From positions 62,833,192 to 62,897,191 of the forward strand of contig JAPTHN010000003.1 of assembly GCA_026936325.1 (NCBI GenBank): a stretch of DNA of 64,000 bases, given 5' to 3'. The notes under the pieces were generated by a model that was given only the letters and a program-made list of their open reading frames with translations, did no database searches and was not told where the DNA came from. Of the stretch, positions 35,460 through 48,504 are shown one piece after another (position 1 is the stretch's first letter; the number at the start of each line of letters is the position of its first letter). The position numbers and the translations under genes were made by a program. The stretch is from Platynereis dumerilii (Eukaryota > Annelida > Polychaeta > Phyllodocida > Nereididae).

Positions 35460-35735
35460 CAAAAGGCACAGAGACAAAAAAGGAAAAAGGCTGACTACAT
35501 ATGATGTATCCCCAAATGACTGACCAAAAATGTTGAGGGACCAACAGAAGCACAGTGGCATCAGCTATTATGATCATTGCTTCCTAATTGTCCTAGGTCG
35601 GTTGATAAGCAGTCTTCGTAACCCATCTCCCTGAAGGCTCCTTCAAGTGTAGGATTTACATCCACAGGCTCCTGTCTGACCCTCATCTATCATAGGTAAC
35701 CTGCTAAATCCGCTGCATTTATGCATGAAAAGTGA
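35460..35735. repeat. Dispersed repeat B, copy 1
   Basis: Aligns with 52,975-53,220: CATCAGCTATTATG, GATCATTGCTTCC, CAGGCTCCTGTCTG and CTGCATTTATG occur in the same order. Family not recognised. Confidence 0.5.
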
Positions 35736-37339
35736 AACAAATTCAATTGTTTTTGTTATGGGAGCTAGTTTAAGGATGTTATTGTTTATTGCAAGATGGG
35801 TTGTTTTTTATCTGGTGAGCAGAAAAACCTCATTGGCAGGCACTGGATGGCTGTTAGTCCAGCAATACATGATAATAATCCTCTGGAGGAATCAGAAATT
35901 AGATCAAAATAATGATCTTACAAAATGTTGATGTCTGTGCATCCAACGGCATTCTGCAAAACATAATATCTTTCATTTTGTCACAGGTTACAAAACTTAC
36001 AATATAACATTCTGTTGATGCCTTTTCTTGTTCTAACGTTTATTACTTCCTTCACTTTTTGTGTTTAAATCCTGTGAGAAATACTTAGCCAATCTGGATT
36101 TCCAATGATGACTATCCAGACAACGAAAAAAAGCCAGAAGCAAAAATAAATTGTCAAAAAGGCCACCAAAAGGCTGACTGTTTATCCTTGCATCAAGCAT
36201 TGCCAAGTGTTAGTGGAGTTGCAGGCTCCTTTCAATTACATGTTATTTCTGACCTCAGGCTTATGAAGATAAATTTTCTAGTTTTCGGAATAAACACTCT
36301 ACATCTATGTGAGTGAAGAGAGTTGGATAGTGTTAATTCAGAGATAGAACTTCATTCATATTCCGGACTTGCCAAGAAGGTACTTCTGCACACCAGTGAC
36401 CATATTGATGCAGTATGGACTATATAATGTCCACAATAGCATACATGTGCTTGTTGTAAAGATAGTTGAAAATATACTAAAAATCTGATGCCACAGAAAC
36501 AGTGATGCTATTTATAACATATATCAGCCAGAGCAATGTACATAGCACAGGTTCCCCAGAGTATAATTGATTCAATGAGGTGGAAATGGGATCCTTATCT
36601 AGCGCAGCCTCTGAGGTGCAATAAACTTTCTGAAATGGAAGATTGAGAGGCTGCATGAACAAGATGTGGCAAAATATTGTCTGTTTTATTAGCCCCATCT
36701 CCCTTTCAATACCAATTGCAGTACCTAGAAAGTGGAAGTAAAATGAACCCCTTGCCCATTTTGCTTGCTACACTCGAACCTATTTGTACACTACGATCGG
36801 TTGCTTTTCTATCTTTTTCTTTAGTGTTGTTTCATGGTTCTTCTAAATGGTTCACAAAAAAAGATTGAAACTGTGATGCTGGTAGAATCTAACTGAACTT
36901 ATCCTAATTATAAGATATACTTTTGCCATGACAATAAGGTTGTAATAAATTATCTTGGTGAAAGCCAGCTGAGATTATTCATATCCATTTCATATTTAGA
37001 ATGAAAGTAGAGGCAAAAGATGGGAATATAGTGAATACAGAATGATGATAAATGGCATCAGTAGGCTGGATGGCAATAGCATCAGTGACATCAACCACAG
37101 CAGTATCAATTGCATAAACAATAACCAGATTCAGCATCTTAAGATGAGATCACACCTTCTTTGGGCAACTCATCATATCCTGTGTGTTATTAATGGTCAT
37201 AATGATCAGCAGATGCCTTTCTCATCTTTGTGTTCTGATCTGGTGAGAGCCTTTTGAATGCTTAGAAAGTGGTGGATGGTTTAAAGTCATATGGCTTAAC
37301 AGCTCTGGTGCACCATAATCGCCTGGAAAAAAACAATCC
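35736..37339. other. Intron-like stretch
   Basis: Nothing recognised; short open frames lack splice or domain support. Confidence 0.35.
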
Positions 37340-37655
37340 CCTCTCTGACTCAAGAAATTAATTTAAAAGGTCCTCCTTCAACTGACACCAGAAATCTATA
37401 TCAATACATTTAGACTCAGAGAAATTAGGAGGCAATTGAGGGTGTGACCCCCCCCCCCAGTGTTCGTCTGAAAGCGCAGCATCAATGACTCAATTCCAGA
37501 GGGCCCACTGACTTGAGAAATGTATTTCGGAGGGATCCCATCCCTCTGACTGATTGGCTTTATTTAGAGGGCCTCACTGTCTTCTGTCTCAAGTTTATTT
37601 CTAGGAGGCATTAGTGACTCGAAAAAATTGTATTTTTCAAAGAGGGCCATGAACC
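37340..37655. repeat. Degenerate tandem repeat around GACTyrAG/GAGGGCC
   Basis: About six decayed units contain CTGACTCAAGAAATT...ATTT..GAGGG-like sequence (near 37,345, 37,470, 37,498, 37,548, 37,580 and 37,613). A C-run lies at 37,448-37,458. Confidence 0.5.
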
Positions 37656-38169
37656 AAAATGAGTGGACATACTGATGGAAAAATTACATCATTGAAAAAC
37701 ATGTTTTTTTTTAAACTTGTGTTTCATATCCTTCTCAGAATTAGTCCTTTGTTCCTAATTGATACAGAGATATTTTTTTTTGTGATGCTTTGTCCCTCGT
37801 ACATTCATGACAATTCGTTCACGACCAGATACTCCAGATAGCGGGGCAGATATGTCATGAATAAGGAAGTAGTCATGCATTTATACTTTGAAGAATGAAA
37901 CTTGCTCAGAGACCAAAACATATATTGACAGGGGATCACTTCAGAATATATTTCGACCTAATTGATCCACAGCAGCCATTTTCCAAACTGGCTGCTTATT
38001 CTGTCATTTTCCTGCTTTCGCTAAAGTGCCTATAAATACAACGCATGAAAACAGCGCTCCTTATTCCTTCTACAAGTCTGATTTCTGATTGGATTTACAG
38101 GCTGGTTAGGGACAATTTTGTTGGAACTGTTGAAGAAAATACAGCAATTTTGCTGTTTCCCATAGTTTC
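37656..38169. other. Intron-like stretch
   Basis: Nothing recognised. Confidence 0.35.
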
Positions 38170-38420
38170 ATGCCTCTTTGTTGAGTCAGCTAATCTGGGA
38201 GCGGAACCAATTTGACAGCCCAACTCTGTGTGAAACACAGCAGGAGCATGGGTCATACGGGTGTGTTATAAATAACACCTAATAACAGGCTTGTCTGCAA
38301 GAGATAACCAGCTGAGTGACAGACAAGGTCTGTATCAATATGGATCAATCTACCCATGGGATGTGCTCAATAACTGCTCAATAAAATGACCCTTGCATCT
38401 TATCAAAGTTGCGGCATAAA
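38170..38420. repeat. Dispersed repeat C, copy 1
   Basis: ATAACACCTAATAACAGGC, TTGTCTGCAAGAGATAA and ACTGACAGA-like words align with 62,815-63,060. The core of about 60 bp is well kept and the flanks are looser. Confidence 0.6.
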
Positions 38421-41029
38421 TCTGGAGGTGCCTTTTGAAACAAACAATTCATGTTTTCAAGGCTCTTCGGATGTGAATGAGAGATTTTCTACATGCTTAA
38501 AAATATGGCATATGTTTTGCTCTCTGAATCATTATACATACTTGAAGAAGTAAAAACATTTTTCAAGCTTCCCTAACATGTGCTGCATGATGGTATCATT
38601 GACCTGTTTGCACATTTACATTTTTTTTTATTGAGTTCTGTCCTCAAAGCTGCAGCTGGGATATTTTGCGATAGTGACTGAAGTTTTGGCACAATATGCA
38701 TAGACCACTCAGATGTCTTGCATCTATGAAGAATCTGTGTTTGGTTTTAGACCTTCCTGAGCAACTTTTCTGATTATCAATCCCACATATCCCTCTTGCA
38801 GTGTCTTTGTTGAGAAATATAATTTGCCAGCATTAGTAAATTGCATTAATTAACTGCTGTTAATTGCTCTCTCATCTGATCCGATATTCCCAAAAATCAA
38901 GCAACCTGCATTACAATGGCAAATTTTGCTTTGTATGGTAAACAAACTAACCAAGAATCATGCGGAGTTCGTTGTTTGCATAATTTCTTCAATATTGATT
39001 TGGTCTTGTCTATTGAATTCAGTACTAAAAATTACCCATGCCTCTGTTTCTGATGGCCATTCGAGCATATTATATCCAGTAAAGCAACTAACAACTACAT
39101 ACTTCCTTTATTTACTGCAGACTGTCCAGCTCCATTTTCCAACAGAAGCCATCTGCCCAGGGGAAGTTCCTAATCCTTCTTGGATTATGGGTTAAAGGTC
39201 AGAGTCAAAATGTAACAGGATCACCACAACTGACCTTCCTGGACACATTGACACACTTGGGGTCAGAGTTAATGCTGTGGTCGATTTGGCACATACATAG
39301 CAGTAGGTGGTGAGTTTAGCGGAAGGAATACTGCTGTTATTAAATATAATTATATAATGTTCTTGTATTCTAAAGCACAAATTCATTTCAAATTCCTTAT
39401 TCCTGATTTTAATTAAACAGTTTCTAGGAATGTACAATGCAAACCATTCAGCGATGTCAGGTTTTGTGTCGGAAATAAAATCAGAATAGCTTAATACAAT
39501 TAAGCAAGTAATTTTTAAAGTTGTCTCAGAGCTTGGAATTTCAATTAGCTTCAAATTTAATGAATTAACACATGAATATGTAGCATGGCTGATTAGTAAA
39601 TTGCCAACCTCTATTCATTAAACTGCCAATTAATATGAAACTGTGCATTTTGTGAGGTTTTTTTATTGGCCAATCTTCATTATCATCAAGAGCTTTCCCA
39701 GGTCCAGTTAAAAGTGTATCGAATTTTAGAATGGGCCAGCAACACGTCTCCTGATTGCTTAAAAAAAAAACACTACTCAGACTACCCACTATATTCCTTT
39801 TGACAATTGCTCATCGTGAAAGCAATTTTGCTTTATGTTGAAAATTCAGTATCAATGCCACTGGAGACAAAGCTTCCTATTGCATATTCGAGATGACAAA
39901 GCTGTTCCCTAAATAGCTCGGAGCCTAGTGGATGGGTTCGGAATACTAACTGATCACTTAAAAAATGCTATATAATGTATAGTGTGCTGTGCAGTCTAGT
40001 ATTTGAAGCTCTTATTACGAAAATGGTAATATTATACAGCAGTTTCAGAATAATGAAGGAGAGTCTTGACTCAGATGGCTAGTAGTATAGTTACTAAGAA
40101 TCACGTAACATTGTTCAAATATATGGCAAAGATAACCATATATGTTGGATAATTTTTCGTGAGATAGTGTCAAATTAGATCATATCAAACATATCAATCA
40201 ACCTTACTGGTGAATTTAGTTGTTCAACCAGGTAGGTAAGTTCACCAACGTATTTTTTGTTCCAATGGATGCAGGTCTATCTCCATTGTGAGTGTCTCAA
40301 CCTTTTCAACTCTTCATTGCCTTGTTTCTGTGCCCTTAATTGCTGTTGAAACATTCTCGGAAAGATGTCAAACCCTGCCATTGATATCTCTATCCTCTAC
40401 GGCCCTCCATGTCTTACCTATTATAGTATCATGAAGCAGCTCAAAGGAGTGTTGTACTATCTCCAAGTAATGTCTCTTGAAAAAAACTACATCTTAAGAT
40501 GACCATAATGTCTGGGGGAGAATAACTGTAATTGGATCAGATGGAATTTACTGTTCGAAAACTCAACTGAAGAACTACCTTTTTGAAACATGTTTTCAAT
40601 CGAGGGCGGTGAAAAGTAATCAGAATTAGCACTATTACTTATTCCTCATTATTTGTAAAGTGTAGGATTTTTTGACAAAGTTGAAGGATGTGTTCACAAG
40701 ATGGTGAGCTCCTGTCGTGTCAACTGATTCTTTGGGTCAACCTCTCATAGATCATCTGCTCATCGTTTATGTCTCAAAATATGAGCAGGACATCACATAA
40801 AAGATTAGCTGAATTGAAACATTAGAACTTGGATAAACCAGAGCTCACTCTGCATCTCAATTCATTTTATTCTATTGATGTACGATTTCTTTACAACCTC
40901 GAGCGATTTAACGTTTATGCTACTCAGTCTCCAAGCTAAGACTGGCTAAGCTACAGACTCATTTTTAATTCTTGAGATCCAGCGAAGGCAAGAGTAAAGT
41001 TCCAAAAGGGCTTGCTGGCTTTGCAGTCG
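38421..41029. other. Intron-like stretch
   Basis: No firm gene. On the minus strand 39,116-39,152 has acceptor and donor motifs and reads VGKWSWTVC, reminiscent of the WSxW/C start of a TSP1 repeat. At 37 bases it is too short to call. Confidence 0.3.
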
Positions 41030-42150
41030 GGAAACACGAATCAATTTCACAGTTATGTAAATCCATTACATGGAAGCTGATGCTTGTATCCGATCCCTCA
41101 ATCTGGTGAAATTTGATAATGACGGATCACCTTTTGATAACTGCTTCACTCAATATATGGCCATTACAGACTTCGACTATCATGTAAAATTTTTGAGTGC
41201 TAAGGCTGAAAATTGCATGACTGAAAGTTACTGAAAGATAAAATGCAGTGGTGTCAGATAGGTGATCCTATGCATGCACATGAATGGAACAGTCTACATC
41301 CCATGCTTCCATGCTGACTCCTCAGCCACCATTTACAGTCTGAATTAATTTCAAAGTCATGTAAATCCATTGCATCAATTGATCAAGATGCTTGGATCAT
41401 TATAATATCTCTCAATATGTGGAAAATTTAATAATGGATCATCTTTTGATGGCTAGTATAACTCATTGTCTGTTCATTACTGACTCAAATAGACTATCAT
41501 GTTACTTCATTGAGTGCTCATGCAGAAAATTGCACGACTTAAAAGGTTCATAAATAAAAATTGAAACTACTTCAGACTGCTCATCACAAGATCAAACATG
41601 AGTAGCAGACTTTGAAATTTGTTACTGCATTACCGCCTGTTTCAGTAATGGGCAATTATTACATTTATTGGAAATCTATTAGACTACTGTTCAATGTAAA
41701 AGGTTCTGTTGAGTGAGGTATTTTGGATAAATAAGATTATCACCAGTTTTTACAGTGACTTTGAAAAATTAAGACTAAGCCAAAACATGGATAAACAGCT
41801 GACTGACCCGTCTCTTTTGTCGAACAGCGCTGTCTGTGGCATCTCACTGCTGAGTCTGTCAAGCATGTTTGATAAACAGCATAATCTCTCTTTGACACTT
41901 GATCCATTTTAAAACTTTTAGATAAACCTTGAAGACGGGTAGGTGTAAGAAAAGTGTTTATGTTGGTTAAAAAATAGATTGTATTACAACTACATAGGAC
42001 AATTTTACAGGTTTATGTTCAATGAGAAGAACCATCCTACTTTTAAAAATTTGAATCATTGATAAATTTCACATTTCTATTAATCCATTGCATGGAAGAC
42101 GAGTTCTCATATAGCAATATTTAGAGCGCAAGGAAGAAAACTACATGAAC
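41030..42150. repeat. Diverged tandem units
   Basis: Three blocks (about 41,030-41,232, 41,335-41,553 and a partial 42,048-42,150) share TTTCAcAGTTATGTAAATCC, CCATTgCATggAAG, GGATCACCTTTTGAT and GAGTGCT..GGCTGAAAATTGCA-like words. They are old duplicates of about 200 bp. Confidence 0.5.
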
Positions 42151-43447
42151 TGCTACATGAATGTATTAAAGCGTCAAATTACAAAATTGGGATCAAGAAA
42201 GACTTTTACCAAATGGTTAGTATTGCAATCATCCCCAGTAGAAAAAAAACTAATTTCAGAATTGAGTACAAATTCATATCAATATAAAGAAGAAAGCACT
42301 AGAAAGTTAAAACAGTCACTTGATTTTGGATACACATGTTTTGTACTGCATATTTATGTAATTGATCCAATATTTTATGACTGTGCAACTGAGTGTCTGT
42401 AACTCAGGGTTTTTTAATAAATAATACTGTCCTGGCTTCATGGCTAAATACTGTTGCTGTACTATGCAGATGTTACTGCTCAGAGACTACCAGAAAGGCG
42501 CTCCTCTTAACCTGGTTGTAACTGACACTGAAGCTGGTCACTGCTGCACAGGGTTAGTTGGTCAAATTAACTTGATTGGCTGAGGCTAAAACATGCAGGA
42601 TTCAGGGATATTTAGTACAGTGAACAATAAATGAATGCTGGACTCTAACATTAATAAAAAACTAGATACATATTGACATGGTGTCGATAATTTACATGGA
42701 GTTGTTTGTTTTTCAAAGACGTCTTGACAATATATTCCTACAATTTTATAAATAGAGGCAGAGAAACTGATATAAAGTCAGAATGATGTTGGACTATAGA
42801 CAGGTAGGTCTGTTTTATTCCGACTTTTTGAAATATATTAACTTACCATTTCAAAGTGATATATGCGTGGCTTCTTGTCTCTACCCACAAACCTAAACGT
42901 TTATAAAACAGTGCAGATCTCATGAGCCGTGTTACATCATCATAAGTTATGTGATTCACATTTAAATATGGATTCTTGATATCCAGATCAACATGCGTTA
43001 TGGTAGTACAAAGTTCTTGCCTTTCAGTGAGCCTGTTTCCCTCCTCAAAATTGGACAGCGTGTGCCTTGCAACATAGTTCCATTTGTTATCTGCCTTTTA
43101 TCACACTATCAGATTAATTGTTTACATATATTATCTTGTAACGGAGGCTTTGGTTGCATTGTCAAAAAACAAATTAGGTAATTAGAATATAAGCATTTAA
43201 TTCACATCTCATCTGCTGAATCATTTTTTTGTGTGTGTGGTAGAGGCGATTTGATATAGGAAAAGTATCTTGAGTAGATGTAGAGTATTTATAAGCCTAA
43301 AGAGTGTATGTGTAAATTTGTAATCATAAAGAAAACATCTTGAGTATTCCTGGAGAGCATTCAGACTCTCATAGGAGTTGGATGAGTTGGTTGATGTGTT
43401 GCCATATCTGCATATTTAGACGTTGTCACAGACTTTGCAAGCATGGC
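42151..43447. other. Intron-like stretch
   Basis: Nothing recognised. Confidence 0.35.
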
Positions 43448-43942
43448 ACGGTTTTCATTTAGGGCTGAATATTGACCCAACACAATATTTCTTACTATGA
43501 AAGTGCTGGGCCTTACAATTCGCATAGGAGATTAAGTATTCTTGTGATGTGTCACTAGATTGTAAGTTATATATTCCAGCATATTAACATGTGTACACAA
43601 AGGTAGCAGAGAACGATTTTCATTTAGGGCTGAATATTGACCCAACACAATACTTCTTACTATAAAAGTGCTGGGCCTTACAATTCGCATAGGAGATTAA
43701 ATATTCTTGTGATTTGTCACTAGATTGTAAGTTATATATTCCAGCATATTAACATGTGTACACAAAGGTAGCAGAGAACGATTTTCATTTAGGGCTGAAT
43801 ATTGACCCAACACAATACTTCTTACTATGAAAGTGCTGGGCCTTACAATTCGCATAGGAGATGAAATATTCTTGTGATTTGTCACTAGATTGTAAGTTAT
43901 ATATTCCAGCATATTAACATGTGTACACAAAGGTAGCAGAGA
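43448..43942. repeat. 165-bp tandem repeat, three copies
   Basis: CATTTAGGGCTGAATATTG starts at 43,456, 43,621 and 43,786, an exact 165-bp period. The copies differ at only a few positions. 165 is 55 codons, so a minus-strand frame runs from 44,200 through the last copy and into the middle one. Confidence 0.95.
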
Positions 43943-44200
43943 CGTCGTTTTGATTTTGTTTCTCTGACTGTCTAGCTTCAGTAGGTCAATGATCCTTATC
44001 AAATGGATGTCATTCTGGTTAACTTCAGTCATTTCTCTGAACATATTTTTCTGTTTCAACTCCTGCTTCTTCCATGTGAATATTGCAGTCATAGCTTCTA
44101 TGGCCCACTCCTTTTGACAGCACTTTGGAGACAGTGCTACCAGGGCCAACTCATTTACATTTCCATATTTTTCATCAGCAATCTTCCGATCATCCATCAA
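43943..44200 (-). CDS. Unrecognised open frame, possibly a coding remnant
   Basis: From the Met at 44,200 about 86 residues precede the tandem repeat. They look protein-like (Lys/Glu-rich, with KCCQKEWAIEAM and WKKQELKQKNMF) but match no family I know. The frame continues into the 165-bp repeats to 43,697. No splice sites or conserved motif support a gene; it may be chance or a decayed element. Confidence 0.15.
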
Positions 44201-47119
44201 CTGTCTTTGTTTTCGGCATGGCTACTGGACTCCAGCCATTCATGAATGGAGATGCATCGTTCCCAAATGAGTGGCATACGTGCACCATCATGACAATTGT
44301 TCTTCTTTCTAGCTCTGTTTTGCTTGGGTAATGTCTTTGGCTGAGTTTGTCACTATACCTTTGGTGGGAAATGTACCTTCCATTGGTATTACCTGCTAGA
44401 TTTGTCTTATCCTCCTTTCATTGCTACAATTACAAGAAATGCTTCAAATTCCATTGTTGAGTGCTGTATCACATTGTTGTTTCAATAACATTTTCCTCTC
44501 TTTGTCTGACTACTTGAATCCACACAATCACATATGATACCTGCATGTTTAAGGACACACCTTCAGTTTATCTATTGCTACAATTCTTGCTATTCTAGAA
44601 GTACATGTATTGGAAAGTGACAGCCAATGACATTAGGTAGGTTGTTTATCATCGTTATTCTCACTTGGAAAAAGAGAACATCTGAAACACCTATTCCAAG
44701 AAGCAAACTGTCATGTCACAAAAACAAACATATAAATCACTGCCTCATGATTTGTCAGCAGAAGTCTTTTTTTTGTATTAGAAAACTGTTTCCATTAATT
44801 CAATCATACCCTAAACCATCTTCTCCTAGCTGGCACATGTACAATGCTTATCATTTATTGCCAAACAGATTGATCAGTAATCTAATGTAAGTATGGCTAC
44901 TTCCAATTTTGCAGCACATCAGCAGTGTACCAGTCATGTACTAATAAAACAGCTTGGCATTTTCATAGCAAGAAATACTTTGCTGGGGTCAATACTCGGC
45001 ATATATGAAAATCGTGCCATGCTTGCAATGTCAGGCACACGACCCACACCAGAGCACAACTCCCTCCTTCAAAATGCTCCAGATGCTCTCAAAATATTCT
45101 GGATGTTATCTTAGAGATTATCTTCATTCTCTAAAATACTCAACATCATACTTATCCGTTCTCAAAACATCATCAAAATCAACAAAAAAAGTCGATCTGA
45201 CATGCATCTCCTGTTTGTTAATGATATTAGACCAGAAGATTTTCATTCTACAAATATGTCATATAACCGCAAAGAATTTAACGGTTCTGTTTTATTTGGC
45301 AGACTGAAAGGTAGATGGACAGACTTTATTAGATGAGTGCATTCCCATCTAAAATATATTTTGTGTTCTCTGTCATAAAATTATTACCAAAAACAGAGTA
45401 GACAAAATTAATGATGACATTTTCAAGATTGTTTGAATACAATGTCTGACATGTCAAATTCATGAGATTAAATTCTAATTTGTTTGCTAAAAAACATTAT
45501 TAAGGTTAGGCAGGGGATATAACCTTTTTATGAAGTTTGGTCACGTCAAGAAAAGTAGAGTACATGTATAATTCTCATCAAATATATTATATAAAATATA
45601 CCATTTATTCTTGATTATAAACCCCTTCCCTCAAATCAGATCCATGACAAAGTTTGTTGCTTCAAACAATTACATCTCCTAATTACATTTATGATAGAAT
45701 TGGTCAAAATGCCTGTGCATGTTTTTCATCCTACTTGGAACCTATTCCAATCCTATTGAAACTTTTGTGAATGCCCATGAATAAGCAAGATTTGAATAAC
45801 AACAGAAACCTATGGAGAATATATTGAACGAGCTATAGGAAATTTATAATTTATTTAAGAATAGAAACAAAAGGAAAAAATTAGCTTTGCCATATATTAA
45901 ACAAAACAGTAAGTGGATATTCATTGCTTAAGTAAAAGCCTGGAAGCTCTCTGAGAGTGATAATTATGAATAGTATACAGCTTTTAGCGTTACTTCGCAT
46001 ACTTTCACAACTTCACAACTGTCGGGGATTTTTTTCCATTAAAACTATGGATAAAAAAAGAAGGTTAATACAACACAAATGTTCAACATTCAGCATTGAC
46101 GACAATAGAAATTCGAACAAAATCTCTTTACTTTGAAATTTTCACCGCTTTCTCTGTTATAGGCCAGTTTGCAAAACATACAAACTGTTTTACTCTCATC
46201 TCATATCAATGTCCCCAACAACAATAACACCTCTTACAGCTTTATGACTTTAGTTCTAAAACTATTAACTGTTTGTAATAAAACTTAACAAGACTCCCGG
46301 GTAGATAATTATTCCACATGGAGAGACTAATTGCATTGATTAATGGCTTGGATATCACTTTAACCATTTAGTAGAATGTAGAAAATGTCATTTGATATAA
46401 TTAAACATGAAATTTCAAAGGGTTGTTTTTTGCCTCTCCAATTCTAATCACAGTCAAAGCCCCAATTGTTATTAATAGAGAATGGTTTATTGCAAAAATG
46501 TTTTGAAAATGACTTTTTGAGACTATGTCAATATGACAATAGAAACAACACCAAGTTTCAAAACGAAGACAACAAATATTAATGTGAGCTGTGGCTTTCA
46601 GGTTACGTTTTGCAAGTGTATAATTTCCCCGAAAAGGCACTGTCCAGAGAGTCTTAATTATTTTCACGTGAACACCCACATTGAAGATATGCAAATATTT
46701 ATTAGACATTTACTAATATTAAAATAGCTGAATTATTAGTCTGATCTTTCATTCACAATAAGAAATCAATATTCCTGTCTGTCTACACACCATGAAGTAA
46801 ATTTCTCCTAACGATATGCCTTGCTGGAAATCACTGACTGGAACAAAATTGCCTGGCAGAACATCCAATAATATATCCAAGTCTTTCTTATTTGTGGATA
46901 TAATGACCTCTTATTGCTTTAAGTTGGTGTTAAAGGGTATTGTCATTGTGATATTCTCATTTCTTAAGGAATTTTCCAAAGAGTGCACAATGCAGTTAAA
47001 CTGAAAAATTAATTTTCAATTACAATTATTATTTCCCATCTAGCAAAAGAAACCATCTTTATTATATATTTTTGCCAGACATTCCTGAGCGAAATATCAT
47101 ATTGAAGAATATTGTCAGC
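44201..47119. other. Intron-like stretch
   Basis: No exon, RNA gene or repeat recognised. Several plus- and minus-strand frames of 60-100 codons lack support. Confidence 0.35.
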
Positions 47120-47495
47120 AAAATTGGCCTAAGTCATTTTTGGCAGACAGCTAAAAACTGACATTGGCCAATTTTTTTAAAAACAAAAACGACTTAGGCC
47201 AAAATTCTTTTGTGGTGTAGCTGTGTTATAAAGCAATTCTCCATAAAATTTATGAATGAAATGCGAGGAAACAACTTCAATAAAATTAATACTCACAATT
47301 ATGACCGAAAAATATTGGTGATATCCACTAAAATTAGTGATAACGAAACGGGACTTAGGCCATTTGTGTGAAAATTGAGTTGGGGTTTTTGAGAGGTTTA
47401 TTATTAATTTAGAAGTCCAATTTTTTTAGCACATGTATTATTATCATAAGGGCCTTCCAATTTTATCAAAAAGGAAAAATGGCCTAAGTATGGGA
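47120..47495. repeat. GGCCTAAGT words in both orientations
   Basis: TTGGCCTAAGTC (47,127), GACTTAGGCCA (47,191 and 47,351) and TGGCCTAAGT (47,480) alternate in orientation and suggest a decayed inverted-repeat element. Confidence 0.3.
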
Positions 47496-48060
47496 CCTTG
47501 CTTCTTTCTTTAACTATTTGTCTAAACTTAAATATGTAGAATTAGACAATGATAAATGTACCAGTTGCTATATGCGTGAAACTTGTTCATACTGTTTTCA
47601 TTGATGCACTTGTCTACGGCGTGAATTATACGGTCAGAAGTGAATTGAAAATGACCATCAACCAATTATGTAATGAACTCTTTCACACATTTGGTGTTCA
47701 ACTATAAAAATATATATAAATTATATTGCTATTTTAGTGAAAATGGACAACACAGCTTCAGCATCTGAACCACTGCCATACTAGTTTAATACACTTTCAT
47801 TCCAACACTTACTTCAAAAGCCATATTATAGACATACATTCAACATTTCTTATGTGAGTGGCAAGATTTACAACGTGGGTGGTATTTGTCACAGTGGCCT
47901 TGCCAGAAAAATGGCAGCTTAACCTTCATTTAAAATGCCTAGCCTACTCCATTGTGACAGTGCTTAGCCATTGTTCTGCTGAAAGGACCTTGGCTAGTTC
48001 ACTAAATCTCATTTGGATTTGGTGAAGAGCTTTTGCTGATATTTTAAGAGGGATTGACAG
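47496..48060. other. Intron-like stretch
   Basis: Nothing recognised. Confidence 0.35.
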
Positions 48061-48211
48061 CAGGGCTGTATTTAGAAATGGCTTAAGGGGAGAAGCATAA
48101 CTAGGGGCAAATATGGGGCAATTTGCAGCTTTACCTATCTTTCCCATGTTAATTTTTGGTGGAGGAGGGGGGGATAGCCCAATACCTCCCCCCTCAATAA
48201 ATACACCACTG
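48061..48211. mobile_element. hAT-type MITE, copy 3
   Basis: 151 bp with ends CAGGGCTGTATTTAG / AAATACACCACTG and the family core CCCATGTTAATTTTTGG. The flanks ATTGACAG and ATGGGCAG match at five of eight positions, a worn target duplication. Older than the copy at 30,708. Confidence 0.75.
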
Positions 48212-48504
48212 ATGGGCAGCCAAATTTCTACTTGGATGATTCTTTGATGCACTCTCAGTTGTGCATACAATTTTATCATGAGCAACATCCGAGCCAGATT
48301 TCATTTGGATAATTCTTTAAACCGGTTGTCCATCGGAAAATATTTTAGATTTCAGGGTTTTAGTACTTTTTATATTTTTCGAGGCATGGTAAATTACTTT
48401 TTTATAAATATATATATTGATAATTTCACAACTTAGTGTCAACACAAGTTTAATTATCCCAGAGTCCCCATAATTTTTTATGTAACTGGTGTCACTTAGC
48501 AAGT

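Noticed and set aside
39116-39152. 37-base exon reading VGKWSWTVC on the minus strand.
   Set aside because: Suggestive of a TSP1 start, but too short, and splice motifs of this quality occur often by chance.
39192-39554. 120-codon minus-strand frame, including a Cys-rich stretch near 39,220-39,290.
   Set aside because: No convincing exon frame with both splice sites; Cys spacing fits no family I know.
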